IMG/VR virus record: IMGVR_UViG_3300031625_000018
Coordinates: 1-31,052 of that record
Strand: one strand, 5' to 3'
DNA length: 31,052 nt
DNA from: a virus
Shown here: positions 1 through 8,500 of the stretch, one piece after another
Layout of the letters: each line of letters opens with the position of its first letter
Position numbering within the stretch: the first letter of the stretch is position 1
Notes under the pieces: model-generated
What the model saw: the letters and a program-made list of their open reading frames with translations, nothing else
Databases searched by the model: none
What the model was told of the DNA's origin: nothing
Translations under genes and position numbers: made by a program

Positions 1-60
1 GTGTCGGCCGCCCCCCCCCGCCCGCCCCCCCCCGCCGCCGCCCCCCCCCCCCCCCCCCCC
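1..60. repeat. Poly-C low-complexity left edge
   Basis: The first 60 bases are almost pure C broken by single G residues, ending with an uninterrupted C run of about 20 bases. Nothing else in the window resembles it. It may be real low-complexity DNA, but a contig beginning in poly-C is also what the complement of a poly-G read artefact would look like. The open frame through it encodes only proline/alanine runs and is not a gene. Confidence 0.85.
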
Positions 61-308
61 CTGCTGCCTTGTTTGTGTGTGGGGGTTTGGGTGCGGGTTG
101 GTTGGTGTTTGGTGCGTAGGCGTGGGCGTCCCTGGGCCCTCCGTCCGTTGTCAGCACGGTTCCGCTGTGAGTGTGGCGGCCACGTTTGACTCTGCCCCGT
201 GTCTCGGTGTTTGTGGGCACGGGGGCAGAAGCCCCTCTGACGGGCGATCGACGCTGGCAGGGCGAAGCCGACTGTGGGGGGTCGGTGCAGTGAGCATAGC
301 AGGCGCGG
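61..308. other. Left non-coding region, G/T-rich
   Basis: No convincing gene is present. Positions 71-130 are strongly G/T-rich on the + strand with G runs at 81-85, 89-91 and 95-97, a possible G-quadruplex. A hairpin lies at 191-229. The stretch ends just before the first gene at 309. By position, left of the terminase genes, it could hold a packaging (pac/cos) site or leader, but I see no sequence that proves this. Confidence 0.5.
191..229 (+). terminator. Hairpin in left non-coding region
   Basis: The left arm at 191-201 (tctgccccgtg) pairs with the right arm at 218-229 (cacgggggcaga), giving an 11-bp stem with one bulged base and a loop of about 16 bases. There is no U tract after it, so it is only terminator-like. 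It could end transcription entering from upstream, or be a structural element of a packaging or leader region. Confidence 0.4.
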
Positions 309-1229
309 GTGTATGGTGTCGAGGTGGACCTTGATGAAGTTTTTGATGAGTGGTTGGAGTCGCGGGTTTCGTCTGACGGTTTGGTTACTGAGGGCGGGTA
401 CGACACTGACTTGGAGGGGATGCGGAGTTGGCGGGCTGATATTTCCGAGTTCGCGTTGTGGTTGGCGGAGAAGGCGCCGGAGATATTCGATGAGTTCCGG
501 GATCAGTATGTTGAGCGGGACCCGGTGGGGTGGGATGCGATCGTCGGGTTTGCTGGCGGTTTCCACGATAAGCCGGCTGGGCCTCCTGACGAATCTCAGT
601 TAGAGAGCGATGTGCAATCGTTGGTGGATACGCCGGTTGGTGATCCTACTGATGGTGGTTTCACTGGTGATCCTGGGCAGCGTGTTGTTCCGCCGCCGGT
701 TTCTACGACTCAGCCGCCGAGAACGACTCCGGTTACTCCGGTTATCCCGGTTACTCCGGATACTCCGCCTGGGATGGGTCCTCGGCATCCGGGGACTTGG
801 CCGGTGGCGCCGGGTCAGCCGATTCGGCCAGATGGTCCTGAACGACAGAGCCGGCCTCCTGAGCGTCGGCCGCATGAGCGCCGGCCGGTTCCTGTTGAGG
901 TGCCTGTTGAAGAGGAGCACGGACACCACTCCAATATCGGTCAGGGGTTTGAGAGACTGATCGGTCACCCCGATGCCGAGGTGGATCATTCGCGTTCGAT
1001 CTGGCCGGGTAAGAGTGGATCGAGTCTGAGGCCGACCCGTGACCAGTGGAGTCAGGCTGGGTGGGACCCTGTGTTCAACTTTGTCGGTTCGCTTGTCGGT
1101 GGTTTGTTCGATCTGTTTGACGGCGAGGACGAGAAGAAGGACCTCGCCGAGGTTTACGGCACCGATGAGCCGGAAACCCGGTTCGCTCAGATGGAGGGTG
1201 GCTGGGTCGATGACACGCGACGCCAGTGA
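309..1229 (+). CDS. Proline-rich phage protein of unknown function
   Basis: A 306-residue protein with a GTG start. I do not recognise a family. The N-terminal 100 residues are acidic and probably helical. The middle, about residues 108-200, is Pro/Thr/Arg-rich and probably disordered (runs such as TPVTPVIPVTPDTPP). The C-terminal part contains a hydrophobic patch near FVGSLVGGLFDLFDGEDE followed by charged residues. It opens the packaging cluster and overlaps the next gene by 20 bases, so it is likely co-expressed with the terminase. The ribosome-binding site at 309 is weak. GTG at 324 and ATG at 420 are in-frame alternatives, the latter preceded by ggagggg. A small-terminase role is possible from position but has no motif support. 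Confidence 0.7.
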   Translation: MYGVEVDLDEVFDEWLESRVSSDGLVTEGGYDTDLEGMRSWRADISEFALWLAEKAPEIFDEFRDQYVERDPVGWDAIVGFAGGFHDKPAGPPDESQLESDVQSLVDTPVGDPTDGGFTGDPGQRVVPPPVSTTQPPRTTPVTPVIPVTPDTPPGMGPRHPGTWPVAPGQPIRPDGPERQSRPPERRPHERRPVPVEVPVEEEHGHHSNIGQGFERLIGHPDAEVDHSRSIWPGKSGSSLRPTRDQWSQAGWDPVFNFVGSLVGGLFDLFDGEDEKKDLAEVYGTDEPETRFAQMEGGWVDDTRRQ

Positions 1230-1464
1230 GATAGAAGCCTTCGACGATTGGCTGCGTTTCGGTATTGAGACAGGGTTCTGCGGGCCACCTGTCTGCACCA
1301 CCCACGATGGGATTCCATCCTCCTTCGAGGAGGACGAGGTTTGGGAAGAGTTCGGTGAGGTCTGCATCCACATGATGCGCCTCTACGCCGACGCTGCTAC
1401 GAAGCAAGGGGTCGAGGAAAACCACTCACCATCTACTTGGCGGTTGACTGAGAACGGCACCTAA
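1210..1464 (+). CDS. Small conserved actinophage-type protein
   Basis: An 84-residue acidic protein; ATG at 1210 lies inside the end of the preceding gene. It has the core FCGPPVCTTHDG followed by an acidic stretch and CIHMMRLY. Similar small proteins with a Cys-Pro-Pro-Val-Cys-x-Thr-His-Asp core and a terminal CxHxxRLY are, from memory, common in actinobacteriophages and have no assigned function. The Cys/His arrangement (FCGPPVC, TH, CIH) could bind a metal, but that is inference. The next gene starts one base after its stop, so it is translationally linked to the terminase. An earlier in-frame start exists but would overlap the upstream gene heavily. Confidence 0.75.
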   Translation: MTRDASEIEAFDDWLRFGIETGFCGPPVCTTHDGIPSSFEEDEVWEEFGEVCIHMMRLYADAATKQGVEENHSPSTWRLTENGT

Positions 1465-1465
1465 G

Positions 1466-3400
1466 GTGGCATCTGGTCGGCCGATTTCTGCTGACACCTG
1501 GATCAAGTTCATGGAACTCCGGGACGGAGGCCAGTCGCGGTATGCGGCAGCCAACCGGATAGGGGTTTCGCAGCGGGCGGCTAAGGATTTCGAGGACGGC
1601 ACCGGGTCAAGCATCGGCCGGCTGGCTAAAGCCGCCTACGAGGACACCCGGAAACCTTCCGTCATCCCAGCATCCTTACTGTCGCCAGAGGCGGTGGAAG
1701 CATTCGAGAACATTGAGATTTTTGCTCGGCGTTACTTTGGGTTGATCTTGATGCCGTGGCAGATCGAAGCGACAGAACAGATCATGGAACTGCAACGCTC
1801 TCCGTATGAAGAGTATGTGGTCATCAACGCTCCACCTGGCTCCGGCAAGTCCACATTCTTCACTCGCATCCTCCCAGCGTGGGCCACTGTCCGGGATCGC
1901 ACCATTCGTGGAATGATTGGTTCCCACACCCAACGGCTAGCGGAGTGGTACACGCGCCGATTGAAGAACGAGTTTGAACGGTCGATCCCCGTGAGGGCTG
2001 AGACGAAAGATTTGAAACTCGGAATGGCGTTGGATGCCGCAGCCGTGTTGTCGGACGACTACGGCCGGTTCAAACCCGACATCAAAGAAGTGTGGCGGGC
2101 CGATCAGTTCACGGTGGCCCAGGAAGGCGATGTCCCTGTATCAGAGAAGGAACCGACCTGGACCTGCTTCGGTGTGGACTCAGGATTCCTGGGTGGCCGG
2201 TTCGATCTGATTATTTGGGACGACCTTTACGACCCTCGGAAAATGCGAACGGCTGATGCGCGCGATGACCTCAAGAGGTGGTGGGATGAAGTCGCGGAAA
2301 CCCGGCTGGAACCTGGAGGGTTGCTGATCCTCCAGGGGCAGCGCATGGCTGCGGACGACATTTACCGGTACGCCCTGGATAAGCACACCGACTTTGAAGA
2401 TGACGAGGAGATCGAGGGGGACCTGCCGGAAGATTTACGGTTGAACGGCGACCGGTACCACCACTTGTATTACCAGGCGCACTACCAAGACCTGTGCATG
2501 AACGAGCACAAGGTGACCGCTGAGCCTTGGCCGGACGGGTGCCTGCTGTATCCACGCCGATTGAACTGGCGGAAACTCAGCCACATCAAGAGCCAAACCC
2601 CTGACCGGTTTGAGATTCTGTACCAGCAGCAGGACGTTGACCCAGCCTCGGTGCTTGTCAACCCGGTGTGGATCAGCGGCGGGTTGGGTGACGACGGCGT
2701 GTTGTATCAGGGGTGCTGGGATGAAGGCCGGGATCTGTGGGAGTTGCCGGAGAATCTCCCCGGTGAACCTTTGATTGTCGCTACGGCTGACCCGTCACCG
2801 TCGAAGTATTGGGCGTTGCAGGTGTGGGCGTATGTGGAGGAGAGCGGCTGCCGGTATTTGTTGGAGTCGTACCGGCAGAAGATGGATGCCCCGACGTTTC
2901 TGGATTGGAACCACAACGAGGGTGTGTTCACTGGCATCGCTGAGGAGTGGTGGCAACGGTCGGTTGATATGGGCCACCCGATCCAGTATTGGGTGATTGA
3001 GTCAAACGCCGCCCAGAAGTTCATTCTCCAGTACGACCATTTCCAAAGGTGGTCATCTCAGAGAAACGTGAATCTGATCCCGCATTACACCCATGCACGG
3101 AATAAGGCTGACCCGGAATACGGGGTTCAAATGCTGGCGAGCATTTATCGGCACGGCCAAGTCAGGCTCCCTGGGAAACAGGGGACTGACGCCCGGCCCC
3201 ATGCACTACTCTTGGTGAGTGAAGTGACCAAGTGGACAGCAGACGGTCACGGTGCCAATACCGACGACTGTGTGATGGCCCAATGGTTCTTCGAACATAA
3301 TGTTCCCAATCTTCAAATACCCAAGGGGAACGTGGTTCCGATGTGGAGGCCGTCATGGATAACGGCAGCCAAAGGAGGCGGGCTCGTTGAAGCCGGCTGA
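1466..3400 (+). CDS. terL: Terminase large subunit
   Basis: A 644-residue packaging motor that pumps DNA through the portal and cuts concatemers. Walker A is APPGSGKST at residues 122-130 and Walker B is DLIIWDD at 247-253. A coupling motif LILQGQR follows at 287-293. The C-terminal RNase H-like nuclease shows the expected acidic residues: D442 (ATADPSPSKYWAL), E512 (YWVIESNAAQKF) and D600/D601 (ANTDDCVMAQWFF). Length is at the upper end for the family. Residues about 11-45 look like a helix-turn-helix (SRYAAANRIGVSQRAAKDF), which could supply DNA recognition normally given by a separate small subunit; no separate terS is evident. The GTG start at 1466 follows the upstream stop by one base. 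Its end overlaps the portal gene by 14 bases. Confidence 0.96.
   Translation: MASGRPISADTWIKFMELRDGGQSRYAAANRIGVSQRAAKDFEDGTGSSIGRLAKAAYEDTRKPSVIPASLLSPEAVEAFENIEIFARRYFGLILMPWQIEATEQIMELQRSPYEEYVVINAPPGSGKSTFFTRILPAWATVRDRTIRGMIGSHTQRLAEWYTRRLKNEFERSIPVRAETKDLKLGMALDAAAVLSDDYGRFKPDIKEVWRADQFTVAQEGDVPVSEKEPTWTCFGVDSGFLGGRFDLIIWDDLYDPRKMRTADARDDLKRWWDEVAETRLEPGGLLILQGQRMAADDIYRYALDKHTDFEDDEEIEGDLPEDLRLNGDRYHHLYYQAHYQDLCMNEHKVTAEPWPDGCLLYPRRLNWRKLSHIKSQTPDRFEILYQQQDVDPASVLVNPVWISGGLGDDGVLYQGCWDEGRDLWELPENLPGEPLIVATADPSPSKYWALQVWAYVEESGCRYLLESYRQKMDAPTFLDWNHNEGVFTGIAEEWWQRSVDMGHPIQYWVIESNAAQKFILQYDHFQRWSSQRNVNLIPHYTHARNKADPEYGVQMLASIYRHGQVRLPGKQGTDARPHALLLVSEVTKWTADGHGANTDDCVMAQWFFEHNVPNLQIPKGNVVPMWRPSWITAAKGGGLVEAG
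3371..3378 (+). promoter_or_regulatory. Strong RBS deciding the TTG start of portal
   Basis: The sequence aaaggagg lies within the end of the terminase gene, eight bases before a TTG at 3387. It is the best Shine-Dalgarno match in the area and is the reason for accepting a TTG start for the portal gene rather than a later codon. Confidence 0.7.
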
Positions 3401-5144
3401 GGAAATCATTGGGCTCCTGCGACAGCGGGAGTCCCAAATGGCACCTGGGCGCGCTCGAATGCGCGCTCTTCGGGATGCCTACAATGGCGATGTTGTTGTT
3501 CCGTTGCCGGAACTCGATGATAGCGAGCAGGTCGCTGTCGCTAATCTCGTTGCGCAGGGTCTCGACCAGACCGCTATGCGCATTTCGTCGGTCATGCCGG
3601 ATGTGATATTCCCGCCGACCGCGGAGCATACGAAAGCCGCCCAGCGTAAGGCGTCGGTTCGTCGGCGTGCCGTGTTGGGGTGGTGGCAGCAGAACCGTAT
3701 GGATTTGAAGTTGGGCCGTCGCGCCAGGCATCTCATCGGGTATGCGAGTTCGACAGTTTCGTTGAGGTTCAACAGCAAGACGGGTACCCCAGAGTGGATA
3801 GTTCGGGACCCGTTGACTTCGTTCCCGTCGCCGATGTTCGGCCCGGATGATCTTGAACCGTACGACTGCATTTTTTCTTACGAGCGGACACTGGACTGGT
3901 TGAAGGACCGGTACCCGGAAGCGTCGGCTGTTCTCCGCAGCGGGAAGAACCAGGGCTCGGACGTGTTCGAGTTGGTCGAGTACATGGATGGCGAGGAGAC
4001 GGTGCTGCTCGCTGTCGGTAAGGCTGCGCCATCGCCGTCGTCGTCGTGGTCGGCGGAGGCTAGTTACGATCCGCCGGTAGCGGAGATTGAACGGGTTAGA
4101 AACCGTACTGGTGTATGCCCAGTGGTTGTCGCTGGCCGTGTGAACCTTGATCGGGCGCAGGGACAGTTCGATGGAATGCTCGGCATGTACCAGACGCAGG
4201 CGAAGTTGATGGCGTTGGAAGTGCTGGCTGTTCAGAAGGGCATCTTCCCTGATACCTGGCTGGTGGCCCGGCCTGGGGAGACCCCCCAGATTGTCAACAC
4301 AGCGAATGGTCTCACGGGTGAGATCGGCGTGTTGAAGGGTGGCGAACTTCGTGACACCGGGTTGAACCCTGGGTTTATGACGAACCCGACGATTGACCGG
4401 CTGGAACGTGGGCAGCGTTTGACGGCTGGTATCCCCGCTGAGTTCGGTGGGGAGTCAGGGACGAACATTCGGACGGGCCGTCGAGGTGACGCGGTGCTGT
4501 CAGCGGTTGTGGATTTCCCCGTCCAGGAAGCGCAGAAGATGATTGCTGCGTCGCTGGCGGTGGAGAACAAGCGGGCCATCGCTCTCGCTAAGACGTATGC
4601 CGGCAACAAAGACAAGTCTTTCTATGTGTCTTGGAAGGGCGCTAAGGGGCCGGTGGATTACACCCCGAACGTTCACTTCGACAGCGACGAGAATGTTGTC
4701 GTGTTCAGCCATCCTGGGTCTGACATCAACAGTCTTGTTATTGGTGCCGGCCAGCGGATAGGTATGGGCACGCTGTCGAAGCGGGCGTTCATGCAGATCG
4801 ACCCGCTGGTTGATGACGCTGAGATAGAGCACGATGCGGTTATCGCTGAATCGTTGGAGCAGGCGTTGCTTTCTTCATTGGCGACGCAGGCGTCGCAGGG
4901 GGGTATCCCCCCTGCTGATTTGGCTCGGATCGCCGAGTTGGTAAAGACGGATCGGGCAGAGTTGGCTGATGCTATTCAGCAGGTTCAGCGCGAAACACAG
5001 GAACGTCAGGCAGAGGAAGTACCGGCAGGGGCTCCCGAAAGTATGCCTGGCCTTGCTCAGCCGGGGGCTGGTGCGGAGGCGAGGCCCGCCAGCCCTCAGG
5101 CTGGGCAACCTTCTCTCCAGGATCTCTTAGCGCAGGTCGGCTAG
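3387..5144 (+). CDS. Portal protein
   Basis: A 585-residue protein directly after the terminase, forming the DNA entry and exit ring at one capsid vertex. Family features seen by eye: an amphipathic N-terminal helix, an internal region typical of portals (GRARMRALRDAYNGD, then FNSKTGTPEWIVRDPLTSFP), a central wing/stem with GIPAEFGGESGTNIRTGRRGD around residues 350-370, and a C-terminal Glu/Gln-rich coiled coil near residues 510-550, ending in a Pro/Ala/Gln-rich tail. Start is TTG, supported by a strong Shine-Dalgarno sequence. Its stop TAG overlaps the GTG start of the next gene. Identification rests on order, length and overall pattern rather than one diagnostic motif. Confidence 0.88.
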   Translation: MKPAEEIIGLLRQRESQMAPGRARMRALRDAYNGDVVVPLPELDDSEQVAVANLVAQGLDQTAMRISSVMPDVIFPPTAEHTKAAQRKASVRRRAVLGWWQQNRMDLKLGRRARHLIGYASSTVSLRFNSKTGTPEWIVRDPLTSFPSPMFGPDDLEPYDCIFSYERTLDWLKDRYPEASAVLRSGKNQGSDVFELVEYMDGEETVLLAVGKAAPSPSSSWSAEASYDPPVAEIERVRNRTGVCPVVVAGRVNLDRAQGQFDGMLGMYQTQAKLMALEVLAVQKGIFPDTWLVARPGETPQIVNTANGLTGEIGVLKGGELRDTGLNPGFMTNPTIDRLERGQRLTAGIPAEFGGESGTNIRTGRRGDAVLSAVVDFPVQEAQKMIAASLAVENKRAIALAKTYAGNKDKSFYVSWKGAKGPVDYTPNVHFDSDENVVVFSHPGSDINSLVIGAGQRIGMGTLSKRAFMQIDPLVDDAEIEHDAVIAESLEQALLSSLATQASQGGIPPADLARIAELVKTDRAELADAIQQVQRETQERQAEEVPAGAPESMPGLAQPGAGAEARPASPQAGQPSLQDLLAQVG

Positions 5145-5515
5145 TGCCCCGCCCTAAAGCGCAACCAGGACAGACCTACGGGAAGCGGAAGGAACAGGTC
5201 GAGTCGCAGCAGGCGATCCCTATTCCTAAGCGTCCACCTGGTGGTGCTGGCGGCTTTGGCCGCCCAACGGAACGGCCTCGTGAGCCGATCACGGCTGGTC
5301 GCCCCACTGGTCCTGGTGCCGGCCCGGAATCGTTGATGATGCCGACCGCTCCGACGGATGGGCGTGAACTTGAATACTCCAAGTCGCTGGTCGAGTTCCT
5401 TCCGATGTTGGAGGTGAGGGCTGCGGAGCCGGACGCTTCTGGCACTTTCCGGTTGTTTGTCCGGAAGGTTCGCCAGATGGCGGCTTTGGCATCCCCACCG
5501 AATCAGACCGTCTAG
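5144..5515 (+). CDS. Small basic Pro/Gly-rich protein, portal-associated
   Basis: A 123-residue protein whose GTG start overlaps the portal stop codon (TAGTG), implying translational coupling. Residues 1-65 are basic and rich in Pro, Gly and Arg and probably disordered (KRPPGGAGGFGRPTERP). Residues 66-115 hold a short conserved-looking segment (APTDGRELEYSKSLVEFLPML). Small proteins with a similar layout occur between portal and internal or capsid proteins in actinophages, from memory, and have no proven role. It may help assemble the portal or internal proteins. It is followed two bases later by the giant gene. Confidence 0.7.
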   Translation: MPRPKAQPGQTYGKRKEQVESQQAIPIPKRPPGGAGGFGRPTERPREPITAGRPTGPGAGPESLMMPTAPTDGRELEYSKSLVEFLPMLEVRAAEPDASGTFRLFVRKVRQMAALASPPNQTV

Positions 5516-5517
5516 CC

Positions 5518-8500
5518 GTGGGCAGCATTTTCAATCGCATCGACGAGATTTGGGATGCCGGCTTTGAGGTAGGTCGGACTGGTGTCGGCACGATCGGTGA
5601 TCTTGTTCAGGCTCCGTTTACCGATGACGAGTACGAAGGTTTCATCGGGACCATGTGGGGTGTCGCCAAGGATCGTGGTGCTGACCAGATCGTCAACCTG
5701 ATCGGCCCTGAGGGGGTTGGCGGGGAAATCATCGAGGCGCTCCCTGAGGGTGTCCGTGCTCCTGGCCGGTCCCTCATCAAAGGTTTGGAGTGGGGTTACC
5801 GGGAAGTAGTCGGCGATCCTCTCTCCGGGTTTGTGACTGCTGTCGCTAGTTACTTCGATGGGGCAGAGGAGGACACCAGCATCTTCCTCACCGGTGAAGC
5901 ACCGGACGACTGGGTGGATCACATCCTTGGTTTTACTGACAGGCTCGTTGAGGGTTACAAGGTCGCGCAGGAGCGCAGCCCAGGCCAGGCGGTTGTCTTG
6001 GCGTTCGCAGCCGGCGATGTGTTCGACCCGAACGCGGGTGCAAGGTTCGAGGGCACAGCCTGGTACACGCTTTCTACCGGAACGCTTGATGCCATGAGTC
6101 GGTGGTTTCTGTCGCCAGATGTTCTGGCTTTCAAGGCTGGTTCAGCGCGCCGGGCTTCCAATCGTGCCGCCCACTTCGCAAACTATTTCGGTGATGCGAA
6201 ACCAACTGGCGGGGCGCTTTCCTCAGGGGTTCGAGCGCAGGCGGCTGCCGGTAGGAAGGGCACCGGGTTCGAGCGGTTCTCCGATGATGTAGTCAAGTTG
6301 GCTACGGAGTCCCCTGAACTTGGTGCGCTCCAGTTTTCTCATATCGCGCAGCGGTTGGCGGTGTTGCGTGTCCAAGCGACGACACTTCGGAACCGAATCC
6401 AAGTGTTGAAGGTTCAAAACAAAACGATCCCCGAGGCGTTGGCTGTTGATGCCAAAGCCGCGATGTTGGAGATCCGAGAGTTGCAGGGGATGGCCGACGA
6501 CTCGGTTGCGTTCTTGGCGGGTCGGGTCAAGGAGAAGTTCTTGAAGAGTCACCATGACGGTGACCTAGTGGCGCACGAGGCTGCTGCTGCATTCCTCGGA
6601 GCGAACGGTTGGAAGGGCGGCGTTGACGATCTTGAAAGCGTCATGCGGTTCTTCATGGGTGAGGCTACGGCTCTTGAACGGATCGCGCAGACAGCACCGG
6701 AGGCGTTCCCCAGGCTGGCTCACTTGTGGAAAACGAAAGCCTGGGTGCCGAGCGCCCATCCGCCTGGTACCCCTGGCGCTGATGCTGTCGCGTTTCTTCA
6801 CGCACAGATGGGACCGAAGGGGACCTGGCGTGGCGTAGAGGAGGATCTGCTGATCGGCTTGTACGGCACGTTGGACAAGTCGCTGGTGCCTACCAGCCGA
6901 GTCAACCTGGGTGACAGGATGATGAGGTCAGATTGGTTGCGTGACCCGGACGCCAACTTGGCTACTCGGGTTGCCCGTACCCCGGTTCGGGTGTTCAAGG
7001 ACATGAAGAACCAGCAGCACATTTGGGCTGGTGACCCGAACAGCGGTGAGCACATGATCCGCCAGTTGCAGGAGTCGGGTCTCTACACGGCTGATGAGAT
7101 GACTTCCTGGCGGGGGAAGTGGGCGGCTTCCCGCGATGTTGGGCGTCCCCTCATGGCGGACGAGAAGCAGGCGGAGTTGCTTATCCGGATGCTGGAGAAG
7201 CATCTACCGGATTTGTCGCCGGATGACATCGACCGTTTGCTTACGGATTTCAGGATCAGTAATAAATCGGCGCAGGTAGTTATGCGGGACGCCCAGATGT
7301 TCGACGCCGAGAACTCTTTGATGAAGGTCGTTGACAATGTGACTGGTGAAACGATGGAGATTTTTTCTCCGTTGACGCCTTCCCAGTTGAAGAACTCGTT
7401 TATTCTTTTCGATGTACGACAGATGAACAGAGAACTGAAACGGTTTGCAACGAAGGGATTTGCCCAGCCGAATGCCGCTGGGGAGTTTACGAAACTGGCG
7501 CTTCAGGAAGTCATGTCGTTGTGGAAGGCCGCTCAGTTGCTTCGGCCTGCCTGGGTGTTCCGGGTGGTTGGTGATGAGCAGTTCAGGATGATGGCGAAGA
7601 TCGGGTCGATGGCCCGGCTCAGCGAGTTGTTGAAGAACGACCGTGGTCATTATGTGAGAGCGGCGATGTCGCGGAAGGTTGTCAAGGACGGTGAGGTCAG
7701 TAGTAAGGCCGTGAGGAAACTCTTGGGTTTCCGCGCTGGTGTCACTGGCGGTCTCGGTTACTTGGTTGGTGGCCTTCCCGTGGCCGCCGGGTTTGCTCTT
7801 GCTTCCGGGGTTAGAAACGTTCACAACGTCCGCCGGTTGACCCGGCGGGTTGGTGACTTGAACCGGGCGAGGGCGTTGGTGAGAACCGGCGAGAAGTTCA
7901 GCATTCAAGAAGCCCAGAACATTCTCAAGAAGTACAAACTCGGGAACATGGACATCCTCGGCTACGAGGTTGAGGCCGCGTTTGGTGATGCGTTTGCGTC
8001 GGCATCTCAGTGGACGAAGTTGAACAGCGCCTCGAACCAGGCTGGGTATCTGCTACTCCAGGAGGAGCGAAAGTTCTACGAGGGTCTTGATGCGACGTTC
8101 GGTGGTGCTTGGAACCGGGTGTTCGATCCGACTGACGGCAAGGAGTTCAACAACTTCTGGGAACGGGTCGTCAACGATCAGTGGGCCAACAACCCTGTCG
8201 GGGCGATCGCTTTCAGGACTCACAGCCTGAACGTGGCGAATGACCAGGCAATCCGGGTCAGGAACCTTGAGCAATGGTTGGAGACCGGGCCTGGTCGAGC
8301 GTTCAAGAATGACAACAAGTTGCGTTTCAGGAATGACCCGGATGGCGAAGTTTGGGCTCAGCAGGTAGTCGAGGCTGCGGACAGGATGCTCGACCCGACC
8401 CTTGCCCGCACCTTGCGGGATCGTTTGGCTGACGGCGGCCGGGTCACGATCGACGATGTTCGAGCACACGCAGACGACTTGCGTGCGCAGGGCACGTTGG

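Noticed and set aside
1-189. Open frame across the poly-C edge
   Set aside because: Encodes mainly Pro/Ala runs from low-complexity DNA; no ribosome-binding site and no relation to the downstream genes.
600-1373. Long minus-strand open frame opposite the first gene
   Set aside because: Arg/Ser/Pro-rich with no motif; it is the complement of a GC-rich proline-coding region and opposes the direction of all real genes.
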